A stretch of 64,000 nucleotides of DNA from Globisporangium splendens (lineage: Eukaryota; Oomycota; Peronosporomycetes; Pythiales; Pythiaceae): the NCBI GenBank assembly GCA_006386115.1, contig VFIW01000097.1, positions 1-64,000 on the forward strand. The letters run 5' to 3'. This document shows, piece after piece, positions 19,078-31,473 of this stretch (position 1 is its first letter; each line of letters opens with the position of its first letter). Both the position numbers and the translations under genes were made by a program. The notes below the pieces were generated by a model. That model was not told the origin of the DNA. It saw only the letters and a program-made list of their open reading frames with translations, and ran no database searches.

Positions 19078-20748
19078 CTACTTGGAACTGGCCGAGGTCT
19101 TCATTCGGAAGGAGCGGCGGATACCTCTCGAGACGCCATCGTTCGAGATCATAACAAATAGCATCACTGCGATAATAAACAGGAACAGCCACACCGATCC
19201 ACTCGATGCGCCTTGAGTGAGTTTGTCAGCCATCTCTTGGCGGAACTTTGGGTTCAGGATAGGCTCGCCGCCACCAGCGCCAGTGTCTGCATGGGCATCT
19301 GCTGCATGCTGCGCAGTTGCATCTTCTGGCTCGTCGGTGACAGTCGGATTCTTGCCGTCACGCACTTGCGGGATAGGTGGGTCGATCACCTTTGGCTTCT
19401 CAGTCTTTGGATATAATGTCCAGCCTCCGCCGACGATCTCCTCGACTTCCTTTGGATTCGAGTACGGTACCCAGTGCAATTGCTTGCATGAGTCGGTGTC
19501 ATTTTTACCTTCTTCGAACGTCACGCCTGAGAACTGCAGGTACTCCTGGAATGTGCGCACGTTGCCGAACTTGTAGACGTCCATTTCAAACGTATCGACG
19601 TTGCCCTTGAAAGGCTTGCCGACGATCAAGTTGAAACGGTTGATCCCCATTTCGGTCTCCACCTTTTTCTGCTTCTGGTCCACCTTGACGTTTTCGAATC
19701 TGCATACACCGGAGACAGAGTAAGCAGCAAGTACTTCAAGACAGTCAGTCGCATTATACAGACTGTAGGACACTTACCGAGCTGGCACCTTGGAGTAGTT
19801 GTGGTAGACGACCGATCCGAGCTCACTTGGTGAGTACATATCGTACCCATTCGTCCACAGGTGCGATGCGCGCAGGAATTCTTCGCCGTCAAACATCCAA
19901 AGAGTGTGCGAATCAATGGGGACTCGACGTTCCGCGTGGCACTTGCTGAACGACAGACCCGCACCCCACAGCGCCGAGAGCTGTGGGAACTTGGATCCAC
20001 TGATCATACTCGCTCCTTCGTTACGCACACACCCGTTCGCGCCGCGGATCGTCGTGCACAAGTGCGGATACGAGTTTGGCGGCTTGTTGTCGCCATTTTC
20101 CTTCACAAAGTCGTGGATGTGGTGCAAGTACGTTGACAGCACCGCCATTTCGTTGTTCACTCGCTTCCATTCCGCGAGCAGCGCCACGTCCCAGTTATTC
20201 GTGAAAATACTGTGGCCATCCAGCTGCAGACAGAACTCTTCGTTGCGGAGAAGCTTTTGCTGGTAGTGACGCGCGAGGGTCGGTCCGCGCGAGTCGTCAG
20301 CGAGGTGCTCATCAAAGCGCAGCTGGTCACGGTACGGACACTCGCCAAGCTCAGGCCACTCCTCCGCAGCCATTTTGCAGTACTCGAACACGCATCGGTC
20401 GTCGCCGGGGTTCACCTGATCGACAACGCCAAAGAAGATCCGGTCGCGATTCTTGGCGCGCTTGAGCCCCGTGAAGATCGTCTTGGCGCAGCGGTAGCCG
20501 TCGCGGAAGACCGAGAGACCGACGAACATGTCGAAGCGCTCGGGCACGCGCGGCGGCGGCGGGCGCAACTGCGTCTTCGTCGGATTAAGCGGGATGTGCT
20601 GCACGCTCGGGTCGAGGAACACGCGGCCCTTCGAGTTGATGATCCCCATCTCCGACTTGTACGACTCTTCCGCGAGCGCCCCCGACGACACGCAGCACGC
20701 CACGGCCACCGCCGCCACCGCCACGGCGCGCAGAACACGCGACGACAT
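19078..20748 (-). CDS. Type I membrane GlcNAc-transferase-like protein (Skp1 GnT family)
   Basis: Exons are 20748-19778 and 19699-19078 (intron GTAAGT...TGCAG), giving 530 residues. The N-terminus is a signal peptide (MSSRVLRAVAVAAVAVACCV). The family resembles the glycosyltransferase group of the Skp1 alpha-GlcNAc-transferase. It shows FVGLSVFRDGYRC, CVFEYC, then LQLDGHSIFTNNWD, where the LDxH acidic site would bind metal and nucleotide sugar, and GASMISGSKF and WGAGLSFSKCHAERRVP. After an acidic linker a single membrane helix (SGSVWLFLFIIAVMLFVMI) and a short basic tail close the protein. The signal peptide plus C-terminal anchor place the catalytic domain in the secretory lumen, unlike the cytosolic Skp1 enzyme, so the acceptor is probably a secreted or surface protein. 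The ATG at 20787 is an alternative start. Confidence 0.85.
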
Positions 20749-21343
20749 GACCATCATCATAGAGAAGAGTATCAGCGACGCGCACACACAGAGAGAGGGA
20801 GGGAGGAGAGATCTGAGGGACCTCTTCGCGCTTGATATGGAACTGCTACGTGGATGTGGGTGGGCGGATTATCCGGCAGGGCGACAAGCGCAGTGTGTAA
20901 AAGTCGATGCACAAAAGGCTGAGGAGCGTAATTACGCGCTTTAAGTTTGTTTTTACGGATCTGAACCTTCCGTCGAAAAAATGCATAAAGATAGAAAGAA
21001 CCATTCAGAGCAAAGCAGTTTCAGAAATCCGATTTGTATTTCAAGGACGGGTAAATACTGATTCAAGTACAGAAAAGCTAATTTGATGGTGTAGCCATCA
21101 TGGAAATAAACACCGAATAATTCCATTCACCAAGTTTCTGTGGTCGTTGTGAAAATGGGGTTGTTCTCAAGAATGCAAACGCCTCATTCTGCTATTGCAC
21201 ACAATCGCCAAGTCGACGCCGTCAAGACATCTTATCCCCCCAGATATATTCATTTTCACTACCGGTGACGCAAAAACGAAGTTCCAGCGATTCGTCCCCT
21301 GCGGGCTCCAGATGCACTCGTCGAATATTACGCGCAAGATGAC
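20749..21343. other. Intergenic between divergent genes
   Basis: This is the promoter space between the GlcNAc-transferase (minus) and the decayed bZIP-like gene (plus). There is an AG-rich stretch near 20790-20815. Nothing else is recognisable. Confidence 0.5.
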
Positions 21344-22766
21344 ATGCTACCTTTCAACGAGCTAACTCCACTTGACACGGACTCTCAGGACGCACCAGCT
21401 CACGATTTTCCTGACCATCCTGACCGTGCTCGTCTTGCTCCTCAACGCTCGAATTCAGATGATTCACACTCTGGGAGTCAACCGTTTCTTCCACCATCGC
21501 AGGGTTCTCGCGAGGCACGCAGTTCACTTTCACGTGCAAAGCCAATAGGATCACAGAAAGCTGCGCTGACGAAGCACGCGCTGCAAACACAGACACAATT
21601 TTAAAGGAGAAGATCCAACCTCCGTCCCGAAAGACAAATGCGCGAGAAGAGATGAAACAACGTCGAGTCGCCGCGAGGGAATTGCAAGATCAAGCAACAC
21701 GGTTATTGGATTGCACCGCTCAAGCTTCGGCGCAAGGTAGTCTTATTTCAAGTCGACAGAGAAAGTGGGCGATGCTTCTCTGGGAACAGCTCGCGACGAA
21801 AGAAAAAGCGAGTTTTGGAGAAAGCAGCAGCTGAAAAACTGAGACTCGCGAGCGAGATCGACAATCAGCAGCACTTCACCAAGATCTTCGAGTCGCTGGT
21901 CGTGGAACACAGTCGTTTATTGATGGTGAGTGTGCTTTGCGCTCTGCTTGAACTAAACACATGCTCATCGGCGTTTATATGAACAATGGGAGTAGGCACG
22001 CGAAAATCTTTCAGAAGATAGTCTGTTTGCTGCACCACGCGGAATCCAACCAAGCTTGGCTATTTTCAACACTCTTGGTGAGGATTCGGATGCCCAGTAT
22101 CAACACCTCAAAGCAGTCTGCGGCTTGGCAACTTCCACCTGGCAGGAATGGGAGCCTGAAGGTTGTTTCTGACGTGGCAAAAGCAGCATCTACTTCGAGT
22201 ATGTTCGATGCCAAACGCTTCCGTTTGCTGCAAGTACGGCCAGCCGAGCTTTCTGGGAATGCTTCACGAAGGAAGTGCCGATTCCGACTGAAGGTATGTC
22301 ATTCGATTCAAGATGCTTCATCGGTGTCGGTGGATCTGGATTTGCTCACCAGTTTCCTGCTAACTCTAGGTTTGCAAGTCGCTGGACAACTCATTTTCGT
22401 GGCTCTTAGCGACACAATAGAGCACGAAAAGCAGCAACGTCAAATTGTAATTCACGCGGTGATGAAGCGAATCGTTCGCAGTGACCAAAGTGCCACAGTG
22501 TGGGATGGGATTTGTGTATGGAGATTGATGGTGACCCAACCATCCGGGTGCGTGAAAAAGGATGGCACGTTGTTCGAGCGATGCGAGACAGCAGAAACGC
22601 GGCTCGAGATATGGCAAGAGGGTCATGCATCTCGCAGACCTGTGCGCGCGCTACTACCCAGCTGCGTATGGTGCAGCAAAAGGTCGAGAACTTTCTTCTC
22701 GACGACTCACTGAGACGTCGTACGCGTGCCAGTGGTAGCAGCGTCGCGGTTGAAAATCGGATGTAA
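21344..22766 (+). pseudogene. Decayed oomycete bZIP-like/START-like gene
   Basis: Several exons are recognisable but lie in incompatible frames. A basic-leucine stretch starts near 21630 (REEMKQRRVAARELQDQA) and continues near 21830 in another frame (EKAAAEKLRLASEIDN). Good introns exist at about 21927-22005 (GTGAGT...GTAG) and 22294-22371 (GTATGT...CTAG). Between them comes FAAPRGIQPSLAIF. The last part switches frame again near 22510 and reads MEIDGDPTIRVREKGWHVVR. The layout resembles the large oomycete family with an N-terminal bZIP-like helix and a C-terminal START-like fold. At least two frame breaks without plausible introns suggest a pseudogene, though assembly errors could mimic this. 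Confidence 0.55.
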
Positions 22767-22909
22767 AATTTTCTTGTTCGAGTTGAAGTGCAGCTTTCTC
22801 TCTTCAGTGAGTTACAGATTGACCCGCAACTCCCAAAAATCACAATTTCATACAGCTCAGCCACGAAAATGTCACGATGTGTGTGCTTGAAATGCCACGA
22901 TATGTTTGC

Positions 22910-24496
22910 TTAAAAGGCTTTGGCGGGGACGCGAGTGGGACGAACTATCAACGGCCCTTCGATGCCGAGCGTCAGCGTCGAGTGGTACTCGTACTCGAAC
23001 GGGTCTCGCTCCGTCATGATCTCAAACTTGGCGAACAGCGCCGCCGCAAGCATCTTGATCTCCATGAGCGCAAAGTTCTTGCCGATACAAATGCGTGGCC
23101 CTGCACTGAACGAGAAGAATTTAAACGGCGACGCGGGCACAAACTTACCCGTGGCCCCATCGATCCAGCGCTCGGGCTTAAATTCCTCGGCGCTGTCTCC
23201 CCAGATGAACTTCATGCGTCCCATCGCGTAGTGCGGCGTCATCACGCTCGTACCTTTCTTAATAAATGTGCCGTCGCTGAGGGTCGTGTCTCGAGTCGGC
23301 ACCCGCGTCGTGAGTGGTGCCGTCGAATTCAAGCGAATGCATTCATGGATCGCTGCGTCCATGTACGTGAGCTCTCCGATCTGATCCTTCGACGGCACCT
23401 TAATGGTCCCATTCATGAGATCTGGTATCTTGGCACTCAACTCTGCACGAATTTTGTCCTGAACATGAGGATACCGCGCTAGCATGATCACAAGCCAATC
23501 AATCGAATGGGACGTAGTAGATCGTCCAGTCTGAAGAAACACGACGACCATATCGCGCAAGCTCTTCATCTGGGTCTGTTCGTCGGCCACTGAACCGTTG
23601 TTGTCGTACGTCAAGAACAAGCTGATAAGATCGCGACGAACGGAATCACCCATTGACGACGACGACGCTGCTGCCTGCTTCCCTGCGACCGAGTCGGCGA
23701 TGATGCCATACACGAACGTATTGATCCATGCAATGTCTTGTTTCTGTTGCTTTTCAGAACCAATGTTTAACAACCGTCGCAGTTTCCAGAGCCACCCTGG
23801 ACCCAATGCTCGCCCCAACAAGACGCCACTCACACGATTCAAGCGCGTGAAAAACTCGGGGCTTTCTTGCGCCAAGTACTTCAGATCCACGCCAAAGCCA
23901 ACTTTCGTGAGCACATCGTTTGCGAAAAGGTCCATGAGATGCTTGAGCTCAACCATCTCACCGGCGTCGGCCGCCTTTCCGATGATATCACACACTTGAC
24001 CGCCAGCTTCGACAACGACATCGTTCATCATTTTTCTCATCATGCTCGCTGTGAACAGACTGCTCGCGAGTTTGCGCTGCTGGCGCCACATGTTTCCATG
24101 TGAGATGGCGAGACCGTTGCCAAACACATCTTCTAGCGCCGACGCAGCGAGCTCGCCCTTCTCGAAGATATCGAACTGGGTCTTCAGCACGTCTTCAACC
24201 CCCTGCTCAGTGTAGACAAAGACCATCGGGGAACGTCCAAGCACGCGCACAACCCAAGGCTCCCCGCCGTGTTTGGCACACTCCTCTGCGATCCACGTAT
24301 GCAGTCTCTTGCGATGCGTGAAGGCGAAGTCAATCGTATTCCCCAGGAACGGCAGCGTCGAACTTGGCTTGGGTAAGTGCGCAACGGCGCGTTCCTGCGC
24401 ACTTGGAACGGTCAGAACGAACACTAGCAACAAAGCAACGAGCACGGCCACGAAGAACGGCGAACCTTCGTCATTTACAGCAAATTCCGGAACCAT
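22910..24496 (-). CDS. Cytochrome P450, CYP86-like fatty-acid hydroxylase type
   Basis: A single exon encodes 528 residues from the ATG at 24496, which directly precedes a membrane anchor (FFVAVLVALLLVFVLTV). An upstream in-frame ATG at 24652 would add 52 residues with no P450 character. Motifs are a proline-rich hinge, the I helix QTGRSTTSHSIDW (about residue 322), the ExxR helix ECIR, PERW, and the haem loop FSAGPRICIG (about 463-472) with Cys470 as iron ligand. Overall it is nearest to CYP86/CYP5014-type monooxygenases, which commonly omega-hydroxylate fatty acids, and is expected on the ER membrane. The I helix has Ser where AGxDTT-type enzymes carry the acidic residue. Confidence 0.9.
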   Translation of the reverse strand: MVPEFAVNDEGSPFFVAVLVALLLVFVLTVPSAQERAVAHLPKPSSTLPFLGNTIDFAFTHRKRLHTWIAEECAKHGGEPWVVRVLGRSPMVFVYTEQGVEDVLKTQFDIFEKGELAASALEDVFGNGLAISHGNMWRQQRKLASSLFTASMMRKMMNDVVVEAGGQVCDIIGKAADAGEMVELKHLMDLFANDVLTKVGFGVDLKYLAQESPEFFTRLNRVSGVLLGRALGPGWLWKLRRLLNIGSEKQQKQDIAWINTFVYGIIADSVAGKQAAASSSSMGDSVRRDLISLFLTYDNNGSVADEQTQMKSLRDMVVVFLQTGRSTTSHSIDWLVIMLARYPHVQDKIRAELSAKIPDLMNGTIKVPSKDQIGELTYMDAAIHECIRLNSTAPLTTRVPTRDTTLSDGTFIKKGTSVMTPHYAMGRMKFIWGDSAEEFKPERWIDGATGKFVPASPFKFFSFSAGPRICIGKNFALMEIKMLAAALFAKFEIMTERDPFEYEYHSTLTLGIEGPLIVRPTRVPAKAF

Positions 24497-25402
24497 ATCT
24501 GCTAATTGCAGCTGTCGGATCGGGCTATAAGCGGAAGCGGAGGAAATTGCAAATGCGGGACAATATGTCGGTTTTCCAACATAGGATTGCGATGCTTGTA
24601 GGTGTGCTTGAGCTGTTTCCATCGTAGCCCACTCGCATGTTGGCCATAGCATGACGTCGTGGTGAATTTCTAAGCGCTGGCATCATAGCTGGGTCTTCAA
24701 CCCATTTCTCCTTCGTCCTTGCGGCTGAGCTACCCGAGGCTGTCCATGAGATACCGTAGCATCCACCATTCCCGCAGCTCACCTGAGCAGCTTCAACTCG
24801 AGCACATCGAGGCTTTTTCTTCAATATGCCCGTAATAGGCATGATGCAAGACTTTGCACTGGGGAGAAACCTCCGCGTTGCCGTCTAACTGAGAAAACCC
24901 AGCGGCAACGTCTTGCAGTGCGCGTGTGCTCTTCGTGTGCATCCTTCCCAGCAAACATCAATTCGCACCTCAAGTCAATGTATACACTCCCTGCATTATG
25001 AGCATGACGTCACAACCACTCCACATATAAGCCGCCTCTTTATCGCCGACACGCCAATATATCCCTGTCGCCCACGCGTAGCTTCCTACACACGCAGTGC
25101 GTCCTGTGGTGTCGTATGCGCGCATACTCCACTCTCGTGCATGTCGTATTCATGATGACGGACTTGGAAATGGTGTTCTTCAACATCACAATTGTGCTTT
25201 TTACGACCCGTTTTCATGCGTAAAAACGTCGTAAAAAGCTTGTAAAAACGGCTGTTTCCATTGTTTCCGAGTGAATGTCGGGTTGCATTTGCAGAATGAC
25301 GGTCATCACAAAGGGGAGGAAAAAAAGCATGGGCTTGCTGAGAAAGGAATTCGCCACCAAGACCACACGCGCTTCTCTCTCTGCGTGTGCGTGTGTGTGA
25401 CG
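24497..25402. other. Intergenic, divergent promoter region
   Basis: The space lies between the P450 (minus) and PSME4 (plus). A minus-strand ORF at 24842-24525 begins MPITGILKKK but has no further support. A GT-rich run (about 25385-25399) ends a few bases before the PSME4 ATG. Nothing else was seen. Confidence 0.5.
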
Positions 25403-28400
25403 ATGGCGACGGCGATGGAGGAAGACGGCGAGCGATGGCAGCAGCATCCGTACTACGAGCTGCTGCCGAGTTACATCGCGCAGGCGGATGTGCAGAAGGA
25501 GCGCGACGAGCTCGTGCGCAAGGCGCAGGTGCGGAGCTCAAATTGACAAAGGATCCGTTGGATCGCACCATATGAGGAGGCGTATAAACATATTTGTATA
25601 CTTTACTGTGTATATGTGGATGTGCAGGAAACGCTGGTGGTGTTTGATGAACTGCGCAGTGGGACGCAAGAACGAACCCACGAGCTGCAGAAGCGGCACT
25701 TTCGAGCGATTGAGACGGTGTACAAGTTGAAGCACGAGTTGCCCAAGACGCTGCATATGCAACTCATCTACGCGCTTGTGGACTTGCTCTGGGAACGCGA
25801 TGGAAGCGATTTCGACGATGTGCACATGGAGCTGCGTGCGGTCGGGACGCTGAGTCGGTTGCTTGGGAAGTGGACGAAGCGTCATGTCGACGAACGATCG
25901 GAGCTCGCGCTCAGCTGGCGCTCGGCATGGCGTGCGATCGAGCGCACGTGCTTTAAATCGAAACGATGCATCCGCCAGGCATCGCAGCCTTCTCTGCAGC
26001 AGTTGGGCACTGAGACGGTGAAGACGGTGGAGCAATCACGCAAGTTCTTCCACCCAAGTGATGCGTCGATTCCGTTGGCGACGGAGCTGTGGACCGAATT
26101 CTCGCCGATTATCAAAGCTACGCAGGCGAATACGTGCTTCAAAGCGCTTGCTCTGTTCTCCATGTTTGTGTCCATTCCGAGCGACAACGAAGCGCTGGCG
26201 CAGCAACTACTCCCTGACTGGTTTGCAACATGGTCGTCGGTCTCGAAATGCTCCGAGTGGGATGGCCACTGGATGAAGATCATTTCGCGCGTTGCGAAGA
26301 AGTACCCCGAGACGTCGTCGTTGGACGCGTACCTGCCGTTTGTGTTTGCGAAAGTCCACGATTCCCTGGAGCTGCCGTCGGATCTTGGCGCGCCGTTCAA
26401 GTCAAACATGTGGCCGTCGGTGTACAACGTGATCAATGGCGGCAAGCGAGTCGACAACTACGCCATGCGGCTGTCTGTGCATCTTCTACGCAACCCACAG
26501 GGTCCTGACAACACGCCAGCGCCTGCGAATCAGTACGTGCTCGACATCTTGAACCTGATGAAGGCGTTCTTCCACCCGTCGAATGTTGCCAACTCGGCGA
26601 ACGCGCTCGGCGTGTCGGTGTACTTCTTCAGCAACATGCTCGCGCGACGTCTGGGTCATGAGAAAGCGCAAGCTTCTGGAAACAGAGACGCCAAATTGGC
26701 GCTCGAAGTCTGCCATCCGCTGCTCGATTCGCTTTTGGAGCTGTCGTTCTTTGGTATTTACTCCAAGAACCGATCGGTTGCATCCAAGTGCATGTACTTG
26801 ATCAAGAACCTCATTTGCATCGATCCGGCGCATTGTGCGGCGCCTGTGCTCCAGGAAATGATGAAAGGACTCGACCCCATGGCGATGAGCCATGCCCACT
26901 TGGCATCGACGGCGATCTCGACCATGGGTGTGATCCTGTACCATTTGATGTGCGGCAAGGACCCGAAGGGCAGCGGACTGTTCTTCTCCACGTACCTATC
27001 GCCGATTCTGACGCTGACGCTGCCTGGCATCGATGCGAACGATGAGAAGAAGACCGTGTCGACCATCAGTCTGTACTTCCACCTCTTCTCGTGGCTGCCG
27101 CTGGTGAACGATCCGGGCAAGAGTTCCAACTTTGCGGCAACGAAGACCCGCGGCACGCTCTCCAAGCGTCTCTTTGACGAAATGTCTGCCGACTTGTTTG
27201 CTGAAATCAAAGAGCTGAGTGGAGATGCCGACCAGAAGCTGTGGGAGCTCGGCGCGTTCTTGGAAGAGTGGTCGCTCTCGCTTGTGGATCGCTGTTTCGA
27301 GTTCATTAAGTCGCGTGTCAGCCAAGCCGAAGGATCGAGTCATTCGCAAGACTCGAGATCAACGGGAGGTCGTGGCAACCACGGTGGCGCATCGAAACGG
27401 GACGGCAACGAAGATGGACTCGTGTTGGAGATTCTGAATCTCATGGGCATGCTGTATGCGCAAATGTCGCCCGAGATCTACGCGCAAGCCGTGCGCAAGA
27501 CGCTCCGCTTTGTGTCGAATGTGTTTTTCACGACTCCGTTTGGTGGAAAAGTGGTCTCGAATCTCATTCACAGCTGCATCCAAGCAGATCCGTCGCAGTC
27601 GTTTGCGTCGTTCATGGCGCTTGTCCTGGAAAAACTGCGTGTGACGAAGGAGTCAATTAACGTCGCAGGCTTGATGGCGAATGAGAAGATGTGGTACTTG
27701 CACTTGTTTGATGGCGTCGCGCGCTCGAATGGCGCAGAAGATCGCATCGTACTGCAATACCAAGACGAAGTCCGCGTGATCTTGGCTCATTTCCTGAACA
27801 ACGAAGAAGAGAAAGACATTTACGAGGCAGCAGGCACGGTACTCAATCATCTTCTGGGCAGTCTTCTCGGTGTCTACCCTACCGAGTTTCGCTCCTTGCC
27901 ACCGCAAGAATGGACAAATGCGGTGTCGAAAGACAGCGGCATGTTCCAATACCTCGGTACAGCAGTCACGTGGAAGCGATTGTCGATCGTATGGCATGAA
28001 CCGAACGAACACGAGCTCGTATTCGCGTATCAGTTGCTAGAACGCCATGTGCTTGACACTTTCAACGCGTTGGCAACTGTGCAGAACGAGAAAGACCGCA
28101 CCGTGCGCTCCTGGGTGCCACGACTGAAGCAGATTCACAGTGCGCTCCGTGGCGCGCGCGGCATCCTTGTGAACGGCAGCGCGTCCAGCGATTCTCTTCT
28201 TGCAAGTGGCTCACTGCCGCTTCTGAAGAAAGGACTGGGAACCAATACCGAGTTGTTGCAGAAATTCGCCGATCTGAAGACCAATTTAATGCAAAAAGTG
28301 CATGAAATTGTGCTGTTCTGGCAACAAAACGGCAGCGGAAGCACCATGGAGATCCAGATCTGGCAAAGCGTCGTGAGCATTATCCACCAGTTGCTCGTCG

Positions 28401-31297
28401 GTCGAGGCGAATACCTCGAACGACATCGCCACAAGGAGAAGCAGAACGTGTACATCAAGGCGACGACACTGGATGTGGCCTCGGAAGCGGTGCGCAAGGC
28501 ACGAAAGGAGCTCGAGTGGGGCAACAAGAACGAACGAGCACCGCTCTCGTCTCGCAATGAGATGATTGAGCGCGTGTTATTTTTCTACTCGAAGCGGAAG
28601 GTGCAAGAACACTTTGAGCTGGCGCGTTCGGCGTTGTCCAACTCGTCAGCCCACCGTGAGTTGTACGAGGCGCTGCTGCTTGATGTCGAGATGCTCACGA
28701 AGAACCCGTACGAAGGCATTCGCACGAACGCGTCGAGCGTGATGAAAGAAATGTCGGAGTTGTACGCGAAATGGGTGCATTCGCGGATCTCGACGCTGAT
28801 TAACGTGTTGGAGGGAAAGACTGCCGATGGCGAGGACGACACGTCGGAACTGAAAGAGGAAACGATTGCGGGCGTCGTGCAGACGCTCTCGCGATCGATT
28901 GTGATTAAGTATATGTGGAGAAAACGCGACCAGTTCTTTGGTCGAATCGTGAAAGCCGTGCTCAAGAGCAACGATGTGATCCTGAAGTGCGTGCAGGGTG
29001 AAGCCAGCAAACTCAAGGTCGGAGTGCAGGTGGAAGCGTTTTTCATGGCGGTACTGGGCAGTTGGCGGTATGTGCGCAACAACAACGGCAGGTCCACGAC
29101 TCTGTTGGCTACGCTTTTGGAGGCCGAACCAGCATCCACGGAGCACTGGAAGTTCCAGCTGGTGCACTTGGTATCATTGTATCCACTGCTGCAACCTCAG
29201 GAGATGCCGCTTCCACTTGACGTTTGGAAACTGGTCGTGAAGCAGCTCAAGAACGAAGTGCTTCCTGTCCGTCAAGTCGCGCTCTTGCTGCTGGCGCAGC
29301 TGGTCAAGCTTCACAAGTGCAGCGCCACAACATCGGATGACGCTGTGGATGCATTCCTGTATTCCAAGGAGACGATTCAGGTTCTCGTGGACGCATTCGT
29401 GACTAACCACAAGAACATGAACCGGTTCGCGGCGTCAGCCGACGGCCAACATGCCAACTCGGCACCAACGAACTGGTCGTTTGGTGTTGACGATGTGCTT
29501 CGGTCCATCTCTGGCAACTCGGCCTCGTTCCCAAAGGCTCCCCCGCTGTCGTCTGTGCGCCTGTTGAATCAGTCGGCCGACGTGTTTCGAAGTCTGAGCA
29601 TCAACAGCACCAAACTCATCCAGAAACTCGTGCAGATCAACCCAAACGCGCTCGTCCAGAGTGGCGTCCTGACTTACCTCCACGAACTCGCGTCGGAGAA
29701 AACGGATTCAAAGGTAAACCAAGAAGACCGCCAGGCTGCTCTCACGACGCTCTCTGAGTGGGTAGCGGGTCTCCTGCGTGGCTTCTTGAAGTCAACGACA
29801 TTGGCGGAAGATGACGCTGCTACCCAAATCGCAGCGGTCGTGGACATCCTGAAGATGGTGTTGCCCCACGTGAGTGTGTCGTTGGTGGAGCCGTGGGCCC
29901 AGGTATTGTACCTGGCGGCGCGGCCGTCGAGTGACTCGAAATTCCCATTGAACCGCCTTGACAAGCTTCTCGCGTACCTGCTGCAAGAGCTCGAGCAATC
30001 GTTTGTGCGAGCGACGGCGGAGGACTATGCGCGTCAAGTCAAATGGCTCGTGCTGGTGGAATCGCTCGCGATTCACGTCCTGGCCGCGAGCGCATCGTCT
30101 GAGTCGTCTCCAGCGTACCCTTTGGCAAAGGAGCTTAGCGAGCGTGCGCTCCATGTGATCAATGAGTACGCGCTGATGCATCAGTACAAGATCATCCGTG
30201 ATCGCGTGGGCAAGATGCTGTTCCTGCTGGGCGTGTACGCGTTCGCGCCTGCGACGTCACCGTTGTCCGGCGTGCCTGTGGATGCGTCAATGCTGCCGTT
30301 GACGAAATTGGTCGATGCTGCTGCTCTGAACGAGGATGAGGCTGCTGCCCAAGGTGACAACAATGGCGACGATGCCGAGACAGGCACTGATACCTCGTTG
30401 TACGCCAGAGAGACGGCGATGCAGTGGCTCGCGTGCACAGAGAAGTATGGTGACACGCGCGATCTGCTCGCGGTCATGAACGCGCTGTTCCCCGTCGCGT
30501 TTCTCTCGCAGAACCACCCGAAGACCGAAGTCGCGCTGTTTGCGCGCAACACGACGAACGCGATCGCGTCGTCGGTGCGGTTGTACTTTGCGCCATCGGA
30601 CACGACGATCTCGGTGTCGGACCTCGATGCCGTGTTCACGCTGTTGGAGACGTTCGCGGTGCACCGGTTCTGGAAAACGCGCGGCGCCGTGCTGCGGTTC
30701 CTCACGACGTTCAGCTTCTACCACTGGATCTTCTTCTCGACCGAGACGCGCGACCGCGTGCAGATGCTCGTGACCTCGTTCCTGACGGACGAGCAGCGCG
30801 AGGTCCAGGAAATGGCCAAGTACACGCTGCGGAGTCTTATCCACAACCAGCGCGAGGACGTCGTCGAGGCGCTGAGTGCGCGCTGGACCGAGCAAGCGCA
30901 GGAGGCTCGCATCGTGAACCCCAAGACGAAGCGCCGCATCTCGCGTCTGGAGACTGAGGGACCAGATAGCGAGGACGAGCTCGCGCGCGCGCGCCAGAAG
31001 CTCCGGACCAACGAGGCCGTCATGGTGCGCAGCGTGCTCGGCATGTGCGCGATCGTGCTGGCGTTCCCGCACACGTTGCCGCCGTTCGTGCCGCGCATGT
31101 TTGAGGAGCTCGGCAAGTTCCTGTACCTCAAGAACCGGTCGGTGACCGTGTCGTACCTGGAGAAGGCTGTCAAGGAGACGCTGCTCGAGTTCAAGCGCAC
31201 GCACCAGGACAATTGGCTCGAGACCAAGAGCAAGTTCTCGCCGGCGCAGCTCAACGTCATTGAAGATGTGTCCATCTCGCCAGGGTACTACACCTAA
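25403..31297 (+). CDS. PSME4: Proteasome activator PSME4/PA200/Blm10
   Basis: Exons are 25403-25528 and 25628-31297 (99-nt intron GTGCGG...TGCAG), giving 1931 residues, the expected size. The short first exon (MATAMEEDGE...YYELLPSYI) matches the family start, and the rest is continuous HEAT-like helical repeats. LWTEFSPII, YAMRLSVHLLRN and ASKCMYLIKNLICIDP recall conserved Blm10 regions. The protein ends SPGYYT: the penultimate Tyr-Tyr followed by one residue is the C-terminal anchor that enters a pocket of the 20S alpha ring and opens the gate. PA200/Blm10 caps nuclear proteasomes and promotes degradation of unfolded or acetylated proteins. It is the longest gene in the window and has no frame breaks. 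Confidence 0.95.
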
Positions 31298-31473
31298 GCA
31301 AGTCGACTTTAGGTTGGCTGCAGGTAAGTAAATAAGTAAAGGTTGCATTTTCGAGATAGAGCAGACGCGTGCACGCTTCATACTTCGAGGCATGGAGAAC
31401 GAACGACACAGATAAACACACACACGCACACACATACATACAACGACAAAACGATCGACGCCTTGCTCAATTG

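Noticed and set aside
24497..24652. The upstream in-frame ATG at 24652 as the P450 start.
   Set aside because: The 52 added residues precede the membrane anchor and have no P450 character; P450 anchors usually lie at the very N-terminus.
24525..24842. A minus-strand ORF beginning MPITGILKKK, reminiscent of the start of phosphatase inhibitor 2.
   Set aside because: Only the first ten residues are suggestive. The downstream inhibitor motifs are absent and it overlaps the P450 5' region.
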